Shown here in pieces: positions 1 to 8,619 of a DNA stretch of 64,000 nt (position 1 is its first letter; each line of letters begins with the position of its first letter). The DNA is taken from contig JALXXC010000002.1 of the NCBI GenBank assembly GCA_025144245.1, positions 225,076-289,075 of the forward strand, in the 5' to 3' direction. This DNA is from Corynebacterium sp. p3-SID1145 (GTDB taxonomy: Bacteria > Actinomycetota > Actinomycetes > Mycobacteriales > Mycobacteriaceae). Made by a program: the position numbers and the translations under genes. The notes beneath the pieces are model-generated. The model saw only the letters and a list, made by a program, of their open reading frames with translations. It ran no database searches and was not told where the DNA came from.

Positions 1-964
1 CGTCGGCGGCGTTGCGGGACAGGCGTGGCATGATCGCCGTCAGCAGGGTCACGCCGACGATGCCGTACGGCACCTGGAGCAGCTGCCAGTGCTGCATGTA
101 GATCACCGGGGCGGAGCCGTCCACGCCCGAGGCGATGCGGTTGTTGATGATGTAGCCGGCCTGCGAGATCGCCACATACGTCACGATCGCCAGGGCCATC
201 CCGCCGAACTGCTTGAGGCGTTCGTCGATGCCCCACAGCGGGCGTAGGTCGATCTTCAGCCGCCGGAGCGCGGGCAGCATGATCAGGCACTGCACCGCGA
301 CACCGAGGGTGGTGCCCAGGCCCAGTAGGAGGATGTGCGGGTCGGTGACCCCTGTGTGCTCCTTGGGGTCGAGCTGCCCCGGCAGGATCATGTACAGCAC
401 CATGACGCCGATGGAGACCAGGTTGTTCGCCACCGGCGCCCACGCTCCGGGGCGGAACACCTCCTTCGTGTTCAAGATGGCCATGAACAGGGAGAACAGG
501 CCGTAGAACATGATTTGCGGGAGCAGCAGGTAGGCGAACGACGTCGCTTGGACGAGGTTGACGTGCCCGTCTTCGTCCAGCATCAGTTCGGTCAGCAACG
601 GCGCGCCGACGACCGTGAGCAGCGTGACCGCAGTCAGCAGCGTGACCGTCAGCGTGAACAGTCGCCGGATGAATGCCGCGCCCCGGTCGGGGTCTTCCTT
701 CTCGGCGCGCACGAGCACGGGCACCACTAGCGCGGTGAGCACGGAGCCCAGAACGATCTCGGTGATCATGTTGGGCAGCGTGTTCGCCGTGTTGAAAGCC
801 GATGCCACTGCGCCGCCGAGCGCCGAGGTGATCATCACCGTGCGGATGAACCCGGTGATGCGCGACATCAATGTCGCCACGGCCATGGATCCGGTGGAGC
901 GGACGACGCTGTTGTCGCTCGTCGTCTTCTTTTCCTCCGCCGCCGCTACGGGCTGGTCCACCAT
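1..964 (-). CDS. murJ: MurJ lipid II flippase, C-terminus beyond window
   Basis: This is the N-terminal part (about 321 residues) of a polytopic MATE/MurJ-like flippase that moves lipid II across the inner membrane for peptidoglycan synthesis. I translated the minus strand directly: after a short charged N-terminus the protein has the MurJ pattern of hydrophobic helices, including MSRITGFIR followed by an ALGGAVASAFNTANTLPN stretch typical of the family's first two helices. The ATG at 964-962 follows an AAGGTGAG ribosome-binding site at 6 nt spacing. The rest of the gene lies to the left of base 1. The next gene (DUF6049) is on the same strand upstream, 120 nt away, as in mycobacteria and corynebacteria where the NUDIX, DUF6049 and MurJ genes are adjacent. 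Confidence 0.93.
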   Translation of the reverse strand, partial: MVDQPVAAAEEKKTTSDNSVVRSTGSMAVATLMSRITGFIRTVMITSALGGAVASAFNTANTLPNMITEIVLGSVLTALVVPVLVRAEKEDPDRGAAFIRRLFTLTVTLLTAVTLLTVVGAPLLTELMLDEDGHVNLVQATSFAYLLLPQIMFYGLFSLFMAILNTKEVFRPGAWAPVANNLVSIGVMVLYMILPGQLDPKEHTGVTDPHILLLGLGTTLGVAVQCLIMLPALRRLKIDLRPLWGIDERLKQFGGMALAIVTYVAISQAGYIINNRIASGVDGSAPVIYMQHWQLLQVPYGIVGVTLLTAIMPRLSRNAAD

Positions 965-1084
965 GACATGCTCACCTTGATCTGGGTTTCTGGGCTTGTG
1001 GGTTTCTGTGATTCTTAATGCGCCCTAAGAATTCAGGGCCAGAAATCTGGGTCAAGGGTATGTTAGTCGGCCAGCCGCGATTCT

Positions 1085-3607
1085 CTATCTCGATTTACCT
1101 CGTCGGCGTTTCCCCACCTGCGCGCCGAGGGCCAGAAGGAAGAGCCCGCCGAGCAGGGAGATGACCACCCAATTGCTTATCGACGCTCCCGCCGTCTGCA
1201 CGCCGATTTCCACCGGATTCGAAATCGGCTGGTTTTGCGGGGTGGCCAGGAAGAGTTGGAGGTCCGTGCGTTCTTTGTCCGACGGCAGGTCCGCTGTCAT
1301 CTGCAGCGTCAGCGACCCGCGCGCCGGGATGCGGAATTGGGCGGGGGTGTTCAGCGCCGCCCCGTCCGGGCCGCGGTAGAGGATCGTCGCGTCCACGGGC
1401 AGCGGCAGTCCGTTCTGCGCGACGATGAGCAGCGGCGACGACTCGGATGTGCGGGTGTACACGTTGCCCGGCGGGATGAGCGCGATCGACGACCGGAGCG
1501 CCGATAGGGTGTCGCGGTCCTGGTTCAGCCGTGCGCGCGTGCGCTTCTCCGCCTCGGAATAGCGCGTGTATGCCCGGCGTTCCGTCACGGACAGTGCCGT
1601 CAGCAGGTCGGTCCGCAGCGGCAGCGTGTACCCGTACCGCGTCAGCGCGATCGCGTTATCGTTCGCCAGCAGCGCCGTCAGGTCGTTGATGAAGCGCGAT
1701 TGCTGGGCCGCGTTGAGCACCTCGGTGTCCGTGAGCACGGCAGGGTCGGATTCGGGGACGCCGAGCTTATCGACGTCCCCCTGCACCACATTTCCCGGCA
1801 ACCCCACGTAATCCTCCAGCGCCATCGGCGCTGCAGCCCTTTCCTTGTACAGTGCTGCCACTGTGTCCATGACGGCTTCGGCTGTGGACGCCTCCCATGT
1901 TGCCGGCGGGTTCACCAGATTCGGGTCGGGCGCGGGACTCCCCTCCGGCACCGGCCCGGCGGACGCCGCCGCCTGCGCCGCGGTGCGCACAACCGTAGCC
2001 GCGGTGAGGTCGCGCGCCTCCACCGAATCCAGGGTGAAGTCGTAGCGCAGATACTCGTCCGAATACCCAGGTGTTTCCGGCCGCGGCCCCGTCGCCGCCA
2101 GCGTGGACGCCAGCGCATTGTCGAAGGTCACCGCCGCCACGCCTGGAGTGAGCCCCGCGAACCGTGTCTCACCCTCTGGTGCTGGTTCCGGCGTGTTCAC
2201 CGTGTTGTCGGCCACGAGCACCCGCACCGGCTGCTCCGGCGCGGGAGCTGCGGCATTGGCGGCGCTCGGCATCGTCGGGTTGTCGAGGTTGCTGTGCTGC
2301 TCCCCTTCGATGCGGCCCCCGGGGGCCCCGGTGTTTTTCCCTTGGACAGCCTGGTCGTTCTCCCACTGGGTGTGCATGCCGGTTTCCGGCAGTGTGGAGC
2401 GGCTCAGGTCAGCCCAGCCCATGCCCGGCGCGGTTTCCGGGTTGAGGTATCCCGCGCCGGGGACGACCACGTTGCGCAGGGCAGGCGTCTGCAGCACCCG
2501 CTCTACTGTGAACGGCCCGCGTTCGATGGCTTCGCGCATGAGCCATTTGTCGCCTGTGCGCGCCACTGCGTTCAGGTCTGCATTGGCCCAGGGCAGCGCC
2601 ACCGCGCAATTGTCTTTCGCGGCGCCCCGCAACTTTGTCAGCCAGGCGACCGCGTCTTCGCTGCCTTTCCCGGGTTCCGAGTTGGCGGTGGAGTCTTCAT
2701 TCCCCCACGAATCCCGGAGACGCTTGCGGTTGAGTCCGAGCGAGGGTCGGTCGTCGTCGACCGTGTACCCCTGGGCCATGCGCTCCACCGTGTCCAGCAG
2801 AGCCGGATCCACTGCCAGGCAGGTCGCGTCGCGCACTCCGGAGTCGTCGTTCGCCTCGTCGTAGACGTTCACGAGCTCGTCGAGGCGGCCGCCCGGCGCG
2901 AGTTGTTCCGCCAGCTGCTCCGAGGAGAGGATCAGGGGCGCGCGGCTCGGTGCTTCGCCGGTCTCCCCCGGCACGATGTCCACCGGCGCGGAGATCGGGT
3001 ACAGCACGGTCATGCCCGCGGCAGTCGTCTCCCCTGCGGACCCAGCCGCTTCAGTTTCCGTTCCCGGCGTGCCGGTGACGGCCATGTGCCAACGTTCCGT
3101 GTCCAGTGTGGCGCCGTTCTGCCCCAGCACCAGCATCATGGGGGAACTACTGGTGAACGGCTGCTTTTCCGTGGGGATGGAGACCTTTATTTCAGTCTCT
3201 TCGCCGCTGTTCAGTTCGGGGACTGTCACCTCGTCGCCGGCGGAGGTGTACTCGGACGTTGCTGCCACGGTCGCCGCCCGCGCATCTGCCACTGAGCCGG
3301 AGGCCGGTCCGCGCAGAGGCGCGACCGTCAGGCCGGAGACCGCGGATTCGGAGTCGTTCCGGACACGTACGGTGACGGAGAGGGGTTTGCCGGAGGGGAC
3401 GGTGGCGGGGGCGTCGACAAGCGAAAGCGTGAGTCCTTGCTGCCCGTCGTCGGGACGTATCTGCGGGTTGACCCACTGTTGCGCGACGGCCGGCTCGTTC
3501 GGGTCGACCGGGACTGGTTGCGCGTGTCCGGTGGTCGGCGTGCCGGCGCATGCGAGCGCAGCCACGGCGAGAACCGCGGCGGCCCCCTGTGTGCGCCGAC
3601 CCATCAC
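1085..3607 (-). CDS. DUF6049 family exported, membrane-anchored protein
   Basis: An 840-residue exported protein of unknown biochemical role. Residues 1-30 form a signal peptide ending near GHAQP. The large middle part is extracytoplasmic, with an early segment resembling an Ig-like/CARDB domain. A single hydrophobic helix near residues 812-832 is followed by a basic tail (GKRRRGKSR), so the protein is anchored at its C-terminus with a short cytoplasmic end. Size, topology and position between a NUDIX gene and murJ match the DUF6049 family (Rv3909-type). Its start codon (GTG 3607 or ATG 3604) overlaps the NUDIX stop, so the two are translationally coupled. A role in envelope assembly with MurJ is inference from linkage only. 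Confidence 0.88.
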   Translation of the reverse strand: MMGRRTQGAAAVLAVAALACAGTPTTGHAQPVPVDPNEPAVAQQWVNPQIRPDDGQQGLTLSLVDAPATVPSGKPLSVTVRVRNDSESAVSGLTVAPLRGPASGSVADARAATVAATSEYTSAGDEVTVPELNSGEETEIKVSIPTEKQPFTSSSPMMLVLGQNGATLDTERWHMAVTGTPGTETEAAGSAGETTAAGMTVLYPISAPVDIVPGETGEAPSRAPLILSSEQLAEQLAPGGRLDELVNVYDEANDDSGVRDATCLAVDPALLDTVERMAQGYTVDDDRPSLGLNRKRLRDSWGNEDSTANSEPGKGSEDAVAWLTKLRGAAKDNCAVALPWANADLNAVARTGDKWLMREAIERGPFTVERVLQTPALRNVVVPGAGYLNPETAPGMGWADLSRSTLPETGMHTQWENDQAVQGKNTGAPGGRIEGEQHSNLDNPTMPSAANAAAPAPEQPVRVLVADNTVNTPEPAPEGETRFAGLTPGVAAVTFDNALASTLAATGPRPETPGYSDEYLRYDFTLDSVEARDLTAATVVRTAAQAAASAGPVPEGSPAPDPNLVNPPATWEASTAEAVMDTVAALYKERAAAPMALEDYVGLPGNVVQGDVDKLGVPESDPAVLTDTEVLNAAQQSRFINDLTALLANDNAIALTRYGYTLPLRTDLLTALSVTERRAYTRYSEAEKRTRARLNQDRDTLSALRSSIALIPPGNVYTRTSESSPLLIVAQNGLPLPVDATILYRGPDGAALNTPAQFRIPARGSLTLQMTADLPSDKERTDLQLFLATPQNQPISNPVEIGVQTAGASISNWVVISLLGGLFLLALGAQVGKRRRGKSR

Positions 3608-4425
3608 CGGGGCGTGGTCCTTCCCGCTTCTTTCTCCGCGCGCGCTAGGTCCGGCATCTTGTCGAAGGCGATGCGCGCCAGCTTGCGCTCGTCTGCGTAC
3701 GCCAGATGCTCGATCAATTCGCTGACCGGAACCCAGGAGACCTCGGTGACCTCCGGGTCTTCGTCGTTGAGCACGCCGTCGACATAGCGCAGTAGGTTGT
3801 GGTGGACGGTCTTGTGGATGCGCACCCCGTCCGAAACGAACCAGTAATCGATGATGCCCAGCTCCGCGAACGGCTCACCATCGATGCCGGTTTCCTCCCA
3901 CACCTCGCGGCGCGCGGTCTCCCACTGGTGCTCGCCTTCTTCGACGTGCCCCTTCGGCATGGACCACAGCAGGCGCCCGCGGCGGTCGAGGCGGCCGATG
4001 AGCGCGACATAGATATGTGACAGGTCCACGGAACCGTCCGCCCCCACGGCCTCCGCCATGCCGGAGACGACGAGGCCGCCTGCGCTCGTCTCGTCGCGGG
4101 TCTCCATGTTCGCCGAGGCGTGCTGCGCGCTATTCGACGCCCCACGGCGGTACCGGTTGCCGCCGCCACCTCGTTTGCGCTGGTTGTTTCGCTGGCTACC
4201 GCGCTGGTTGCCTCCCTGGCGGCGTTTGCGGCGGCGGTTGCGGGAGCTCTTGTTGCCCTTGGCCCTCTCGTTCTGCTTGCCGCCTTCTTTCGGCTTGCCA
4301 TCCTGCTTGTTCGGGCGGTTCTCCCCGCCTGGGCTCTGGGCATGGCTCGACGCGCGCCGGCGCCGTTTGCGCCTGCGCGGGTTGTTCTGCGGCGTACTGG
4401 AGTCGCCGGGAGTATTCTGAGCCAT
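3604..4425 (-). CDS. NUDIX hydrolase with long basic N-terminal extension
   Basis: A 273-residue NUDIX phosphohydrolase. The Nudix box runs from about residue 159 (GHVEEGE) to 181 (REVWEETG) and has the metal-binding REVxEE core. The first ~95 residues are low complexity and very rich in Arg, Lys, Asn, Gln and Gly, which suggests a disordered nucleic-acid-binding tail. The nearest well-known relative by position is MutT4 (Rv3908). The gene is transcribed away from pcnA. The ATG at 4425 has both an AGGAG and a TACCAT -10-like hexamer 7 nt upstream. The substrate (oxidised nucleotide, diadenosine polyphosphate or capped RNA end) cannot be read from sequence. Confidence 0.9.
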   Translation of the reverse strand: MAQNTPGDSSTPQNNPRRRKRRRRASSHAQSPGGENRPNKQDGKPKEGGKQNERAKGNKSSRNRRRKRRQGGNQRGSQRNNQRKRGGGGNRYRRGASNSAQHASANMETRDETSAGGLVVSGMAEAVGADGSVDLSHIYVALIGRLDRRGRLLWSMPKGHVEEGEHQWETARREVWEETGIDGEPFAELGIIDYWFVSDGVRIHKTVHHNLLRYVDGVLNDEDPEVTEVSWVPVSELIEHLAYADERKLARIAFDKMPDLARAEKEAGRTTPR

Positions 4426-4510
4426 CTCCTAAATGGTATCGGTCCGTGGTGCCCATGTGGTACTTGAGACCCTGCATCCGTGGTTTGCGCGGGGCTGTAA
4501 GGTTGGGCGG

Positions 4511-6034
4511 GTGACTAACCCGATGAGCAGCCAGAAGAATTCCACTGACCCGGTGGAGCTGTTCGACCTGCCGGAGAAGGGGGATCCGACGGCGTTCATC
4601 GCGCTGTTGGCGAGGGCTGAGGGAGCCGTCGGCAAGCTGGCTGACCTGTTGGGACCGCTCGCGGCAGCGTTCGCGGCGGAGGGTGAGTCCTTGTACCTCG
4701 TGGGCGGCCCGGTGCGCGATGCGATGCTGGGGCGCCTCGGCCACGACCTGGACTTCACCACCTCGGCCCGTCCGGAGACGATCAAGAAGATTCTCTCCGA
4801 ATGGGGCGAGGCCGTGTGGGACACCGGCATCGAGTTCGGCACTGTTTCCACGGTGAAGCAGGGGCAGCAGGTGGAGGTGACCACTTTCCGCGCCGACCTG
4901 TACGACGGCGTGACCCGCAACCCAGAAGTGACCTTCGGCGACACGATTGAGGGCGACCTGGTACGCCGCGATTTCCGCGCCAACGCCATGGCGATCGAGT
5001 TAATCCCCGCCAGCGATGGTTCCGCGACCGTGACCTTCGATTTCCACGATCCCGTCGACGGGCTGAAGGACCTGCTGGGCCGCACGTTGGACACTCCGCA
5101 GGAGCCGGAGGTGAGCTTCCGCGACGACCCGCTCCGTATGCTGCGTGCCGCCCGTTTTGTCTCCCAGCTGGGCTTTTCCGTCAGCCCGCGGGTGAAGCGT
5201 GCGATGACGGACATGGCCGAGGAGATAGGCCGCATCACCGTCGAGCGCGTCCAGGCCGAGCTGGACAAGCTCATGCTGGGCCTGCAGCCGTGGGAGGGCA
5301 TTGACCTGCTGGTGGATACCGGCCTGGCTGACCATATCCTTCCCGAGATTCCCGCCCTCAAACTCGAGCGCGACGAGCACATGCAGCACAAGGACGTCTA
5401 CGCCCACTCGCTCACTGTGCTCCGCCAGGCCACGGAGCTCGAGGAGGACGGGCCCGACTTGAAGTTGCGGTGGGCTGCGTTGATGCACGACATCGGCAAG
5501 CCGGACACGCGCGAGCTGAAGCCGGGCGGGGGTGTCTCCTTCCACCACCACGAGGTTGTGGGTGCGAAAATGACCCGCAAGCGCATGCGCAAGCTCAAGT
5601 ACCCGAAGCACGTCATCGAGGATGTCGGTCAGCTCGTCTACCTGCACATGCGCTTCCACGGCTTCGGCGAGGGGCAGTGGACCGATTCCGCCGTGCGCCG
5701 TTATGTCACGGACGCCGGTGACCTCCTCCCCCGCCTGCACAACCTCGTCCGCGCCGACTGCACCACGCGCAACCCGAAGAAGGCCGCGCGTCTCCGCCGC
5801 ACGTACGACGAGCTGCTCGCGCGTATCGACGACCTCTCCGCCAAGGAGGACCTCGCCCGCGTCCGCCCCGACCTCGACGGCAACGAGATCATGCAGATTC
5901 TCGGCCTCGAACCGGGCCCCGAAGTGGGCAAAGCCTGGAAGTATATGAAGGACCTGCGCCTCGAGCGCGGCGAGCTCGACCACGACGAAGCCGTCGCGGA
6001 GCTCAAGGCTTGGTGGGAGAAGGAAAATGGCTGA
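4511..6034 (+). CDS. pcnA: CCA tRNA nucleotidyltransferase
   Basis: Adds or repairs the 3'-CCA of tRNAs using CTP and ATP. The nucleotidyltransferase head carries the class II signature (GGPVRDAMLGR followed by the DLD metal-binding pair in GHDLDF). A later HD domain carries HDIGKPDTR. The length of about 507 residues fits actinobacterial enzymes. I place the start at GTG 4511 because a TAAGGT -10-like hexamer ends 7 nt before it, which suggests a leaderless message. ATG 4523 is the alternative. The gene is divergent from the NUDIX gene and its last 8 nt overlap the next ORF. Confidence 0.92.
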   Translation: MTNPMSSQKNSTDPVELFDLPEKGDPTAFIALLARAEGAVGKLADLLGPLAAAFAAEGESLYLVGGPVRDAMLGRLGHDLDFTTSARPETIKKILSEWGEAVWDTGIEFGTVSTVKQGQQVEVTTFRADLYDGVTRNPEVTFGDTIEGDLVRRDFRANAMAIELIPASDGSATVTFDFHDPVDGLKDLLGRTLDTPQEPEVSFRDDPLRMLRAARFVSQLGFSVSPRVKRAMTDMAEEIGRITVERVQAELDKLMLGLQPWEGIDLLVDTGLADHILPEIPALKLERDEHMQHKDVYAHSLTVLRQATELEEDGPDLKLRWAALMHDIGKPDTRELKPGGGVSFHHHEVVGAKMTRKRMRKLKYPKHVIEDVGQLVYLHMRFHGFGEGQWTDSAVRRYVTDAGDLLPRLHNLVRADCTTRNPKKAARLRRTYDELLARIDDLSAKEDLARVRPDLDGNEIMQILGLEPGPEVGKAWKYMKDLRLERGELDHDEAVAELKAWWEKENG

Positions 6035-6635
6035 GTTCTTTTACGCGGACCGCTTGTTCACCGCGCTCGAGCGCGAAACGCCCGCGCCGGGCATGCTGCT
6101 CGTTTCCGCCCCAGGCATGCTCACCGACGAGTTCTCCCGCACGGTCATTTTGCTTATCGACGTCTCCCCCCACGCCACCTTCGGCGTCATCCTCAACCGC
6201 CGCTCCGAGGTGGCCGTGCACTCCGTCCTTCCCGACTGGCTGCCCCACGTGGCAAAGCCGCAGGCCCTGTATATCGGCGGTCCCGTCAACCCGCAAGCCG
6301 CTGTCGCCGTCGGCATGACCTCTACCGGCACGGTCATCGAGGACCATCCGCAGTTCACCCGTCTGGCCAACCGCCTCGTGCACGTCAATCTCCGCAAGGA
6401 CCCTGCGGACGTCGACGGGCTTCTCGAGGGCATGCGCATTTTCTCCGGCTACGCCGAGTGGGCCCCGGGGCAGCTAGACGAGGAAATCGAACGCGGCGAC
6501 TGGTACGTCGCACCCGCCCTCCCCACCGATGTCGTGGCCCCCGCTGCCGCCGACCTGTACAGCGACGTGATGCGCCGCCAGCCGATGCCCCTGCCCCTCT
6601 TCTCGACCTTCCCCGCCGACCTCGAGGACAATTAG
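6027..6635 (+). CDS. YqgE/AlgH family protein (UPF0301)
   Basis: A 202-residue cytoplasmic protein of the YqgE/AlgH family. The diagnostic N-terminal pattern is present: GMLLVSAPGM, then hydrophobic strands and a GVILNRRSE segment, and later YIGGPVN. The biochemical function of the family is not settled. Its ATG overlaps the end of pcnA by 8 nt, so the two are coupled. One copy of the 11-mer GCTTATCGACG lies at 6152-6162, read in frame as Leu-Ile-Asp. Confidence 0.9.
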   Translation: MAEFFYADRLFTALERETPAPGMLLVSAPGMLTDEFSRTVILLIDVSPHATFGVILNRRSEVAVHSVLPDWLPHVAKPQALYIGGPVNPQAAVAVGMTSTGTVIEDHPQFTRLANRLVHVNLRKDPADVDGLLEGMRIFSGYAEWAPGQLDEEIERGDWYVAPALPTDVVAPAAADLYSDVMRRQPMPLPLFSTFPADLEDN

Positions 6636-6645
6636 CCTTTCGTCC

Positions 6646-7392
6646 ATGACCCACGAGAACCGCCACGAGATCCGCGCCGCCCTCAAAGACCTGTGGGTGG
6701 TCGGCCTTGGGCTGATTCCCCTCGGCCTCGCATTCGGCCTGGTCATGACCCAAGCTGGCTTCGCGTGGTGGTGGACGCCCATTTTCTCTGTCGTCATCTA
6801 TGCGGGGTCGATGGAGTTCCTCGCTGTGCAGCTCGTTTCCGCCGGCGTCGGTCCACTATCGGCTGCGGTCACCGGCTTCATGGTGAATTTCCGCCACATT
6901 TTCTACGGCCTCACCTTTCCCCGCCACCGTATTTCCTCGCCTCTCGGCCGCGCGTACTCCACCTACGCGCTTACCGACGAAACCTACGCCGTCATCTCCG
7001 CCCACACCCCCACACAGCCCATCGGCGCTGATTCGGCTCAGCCCACCGGCACCCGCATCCTCACGGTGCAGATTGTCTGCCAGTTGCTGTGGGTGATCCC
7101 CGGCATCGTTGGTGCCCTCCTCGGAGTCGTCATTCCCCCGGAGGTGCAGGGTATGGACTTCGCCCTCACCGCTCTCTTTGTGGTGTTGGCCTACGAGGCG
7201 TTCACCTCTAACCGGGACTTCTCGCTGCCTTTGACGGCCGCCGTCATCGCCGCCGTGGTAGCGCTCGTCGCCCCGAACTGGCTGTTGATGGTCGCCCTTA
7301 CCGTGTACTTCCTCGTTCTCTTACTGCGCTATGCCCGGCCGGATCTCGACCGGGCTGTCGAGCTGCGGATGCATTCCAAAGGGGGCCGGTGA
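6646..7392 (+). CDS. brnF: AzlC/BrnF-type branched-chain amino acid exporter, large subunit
   Basis: A 248-residue membrane protein with about seven hydrophobic segments. It contains the AzlC hallmark YAGSMEFLAVQLV near residue 50 and the following VNFRHIFYGL. Together with the small AzlD-type subunit encoded next, it should form a two-component exporter (BrnFE in C. glutamicum exports Ile, Leu, Val and Met). The start lies 10 nt after the YqgE stop. A TAGCCT hexamer ends 7 nt before the ATG and may give a separate leaderless start. No lrp-like regulator gene, the usual partner of brnFE in C. glutamicum, is adjacent here, so the exact substrate is open. Confidence 0.88.
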   Translation: MTHENRHEIRAALKDLWVVGLGLIPLGLAFGLVMTQAGFAWWWTPIFSVVIYAGSMEFLAVQLVSAGVGPLSAAVTGFMVNFRHIFYGLTFPRHRISSPLGRAYSTYALTDETYAVISAHTPTQPIGADSAQPTGTRILTVQIVCQLLWVIPGIVGALLGVVIPPEVQGMDFALTALFVVLAYEAFTSNRDFSLPLTAAVIAAVVALVAPNWLLMVALTVYFLVLLLRYARPDLDRAVELRMHSKGGR

Positions 7393-7733
7393 ACATGGGC
7401 CTTCCCGCTGGTGTTTCCCTCAGCATGGTGGCCGCCGTCCTTATTCCGGTGGGCATTGTCACCGTTTTGCTGCGCGCATTGCCCTTTTCATTCCTGCGCC
7501 TGCTCAAGGACAGCCCGGTCATTCAATTCCTGGGGGCCACAATGCCTGTGGGCGTGATGACGGTTTTGGTTGTCTATTGCCTGTCCTCTTCCCGCGAGAA
7601 CCCAGGTGGGATCGGGGCCGGCCTCATCGCCGCGGTGTTCACTCTCGTGCTGCATGCCTGGAAACGGCGCGCAGGCCTGTCCATTCTCGCTGGCACACTG
7701 ACTTACATGGCACTGGTCAACCTGGTTTTCTAG
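7389..7733 (+). CDS. brnE: AzlD/BrnE-type exporter small subunit
   Basis: A 114-residue, four-helix membrane protein of the AzlD family, partner of the preceding AzlC protein. Helices are visible around residues 10-30, 45-63, 70-88 and 95-112, with the conserved RALPF segment after the first. Translation starts at GTG 7389 (overlapping the previous stop as GTGA) or ATG 7395, so synthesis is coupled to the large subunit. Confidence 0.87.
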   Translation: MNMGLPAGVSLSMVAAVLIPVGIVTVLLRALPFSFLRLLKDSPVIQFLGATMPVGVMTVLVVYCLSSSRENPGGIGAGLIAAVFTLVLHAWKRRAGLSILAGTLTYMALVNLVF

Positions 7734-7759
7734 GAGGTGGTCTGCCGCCTAGGGTGAGG

Positions 7760-7770
7760 CGTCGATAAGC
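7760..7770 (-). repeat. Intergenic copy of GCTTATCGACG
   Basis: An exact copy of the dispersed 11-mer on the minus strand, in the 141-nt gap between the BrnE-type gene and the secreted hypothetical. It is not constrained by coding here. The rest of the gap holds a TATGCT -10 candidate near 7832 for the next gene. Confidence 0.8.
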
Positions 7771-7874
7771 AAATGCTTCTTGCTCCTCGGGTGAATTCTC
7801 CGTGAACGTGCTGCTGGTACGGCGCGTAGGTTCTATGCTTGCTGTGCCAGAATCTTGCTGTTAAGGAGCATTTA

Positions 7875-8450
7875 ATGAAGCGCCGCGCCGTCGCTGCCGC
7901 CCTGTCCGCCGCACTTGTTGGGGGTGCTGTGCCTGCGCATGCTGGTGTGGAGCGTCCCGTCGATCAGCGCAGCTCGATCAAGCCGCTTCTTGAGCTAAGC
8001 TCCCCCGCCCACAGCTCCGAGCATTCCAGCATGGCGACGGATGAGGAGCTGCGCACCGAATGGGCCGAGGCGACGCGTAAGGGGTTCTTCTCGCCGATTA
8101 TCGAGTCGATCTACGGTCTGAATATTCCGGACGATCTCGATGAGCGGACGGCGGCTGTCGACGACAATGTGGCCAAGTACGAGAGCAATGGCTCCGCGAA
8201 CACTGTCCTCGGTAGCTCCCTGAAGTGGGACGCGGCGCGTGGTCAGCAGCTGGGCACGGCACTGAATTGGTGGATCGCTGCCGGTGTGCTGGCTGGTCTT
8301 CTTGGCGGGGTTGTGGCCGCTGACCAGGCGGGGTTGATCCAATTCCCCACTGCCGCTGACATTTCGCGTTTGCAGGCTGATGCTCAAGCGAATATTGCGC
8401 AGTTCGGAGGCGACGTGCGCGCCCAGCTTGAGGCGAATCTGCCGCGTTAG
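7875..8450 (+). CDS. Secreted hypothetical protein
   Basis: A 191-residue protein I do not recognise. It begins with a clear Sec signal peptide (MKRRAVAAALSAALVGG, cleavage near AHA-G). The mature part is hydrophilic until one hydrophobic segment near residues 128-150 (IAAGVLAGLLGGVVAA), followed by a short amphipathic tail. The start at ATG 7875 is supported by AAGGAG seven nucleotides upstream. It may be a small envelope-associated protein typical of corynebacteria. No domain can be named. Confidence 0.72.
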   Translation: MKRRAVAAALSAALVGGAVPAHAGVERPVDQRSSIKPLLELSSPAHSSEHSSMATDEELRTEWAEATRKGFFSPIIESIYGLNIPDDLDERTAAVDDNVAKYESNGSANTVLGSSLKWDAARGQQLGTALNWWIAAGVLAGLLGGVVAADQAGLIQFPTAADISRLQADAQANIAQFGGDVRAQLEANLPR

Positions 8451-8478
8451 TCGCGCGGATCGCGTTCGAATGCAAATG

Positions 8479-8487
8479 TTATCCACA
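8479..8487 (+). promoter_or_regulatory. Isolated consensus DnaA box
   Basis: TTATCCACA, a perfect 9-mer DnaA box, lies in the gap before the HNH gene. It stands alone, unlike the cluster before dnaB, and could be a chance or titration site. Confidence 0.4.
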
Positions 8488-8619
8488 AGGGTGAGCTGCG
8501 CGTTCGCATCGATCGTCGAACAAGTGAGCTAAAAAGTGACAGTTGTCCGCAGGCTGTGTCCGGACAGTATGAAAGAGTGTTCTATACAACCAAACAAACA
8601 CTCACTGAAGGCCACTGCA

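Noticed and set aside
1700-3295. A 531-residue plus-strand ORF opposite DUF6049
   Set aside because: Arg-rich shadow frame with no domain; the minus-strand gene has a signal peptide, an anchor and synteny.
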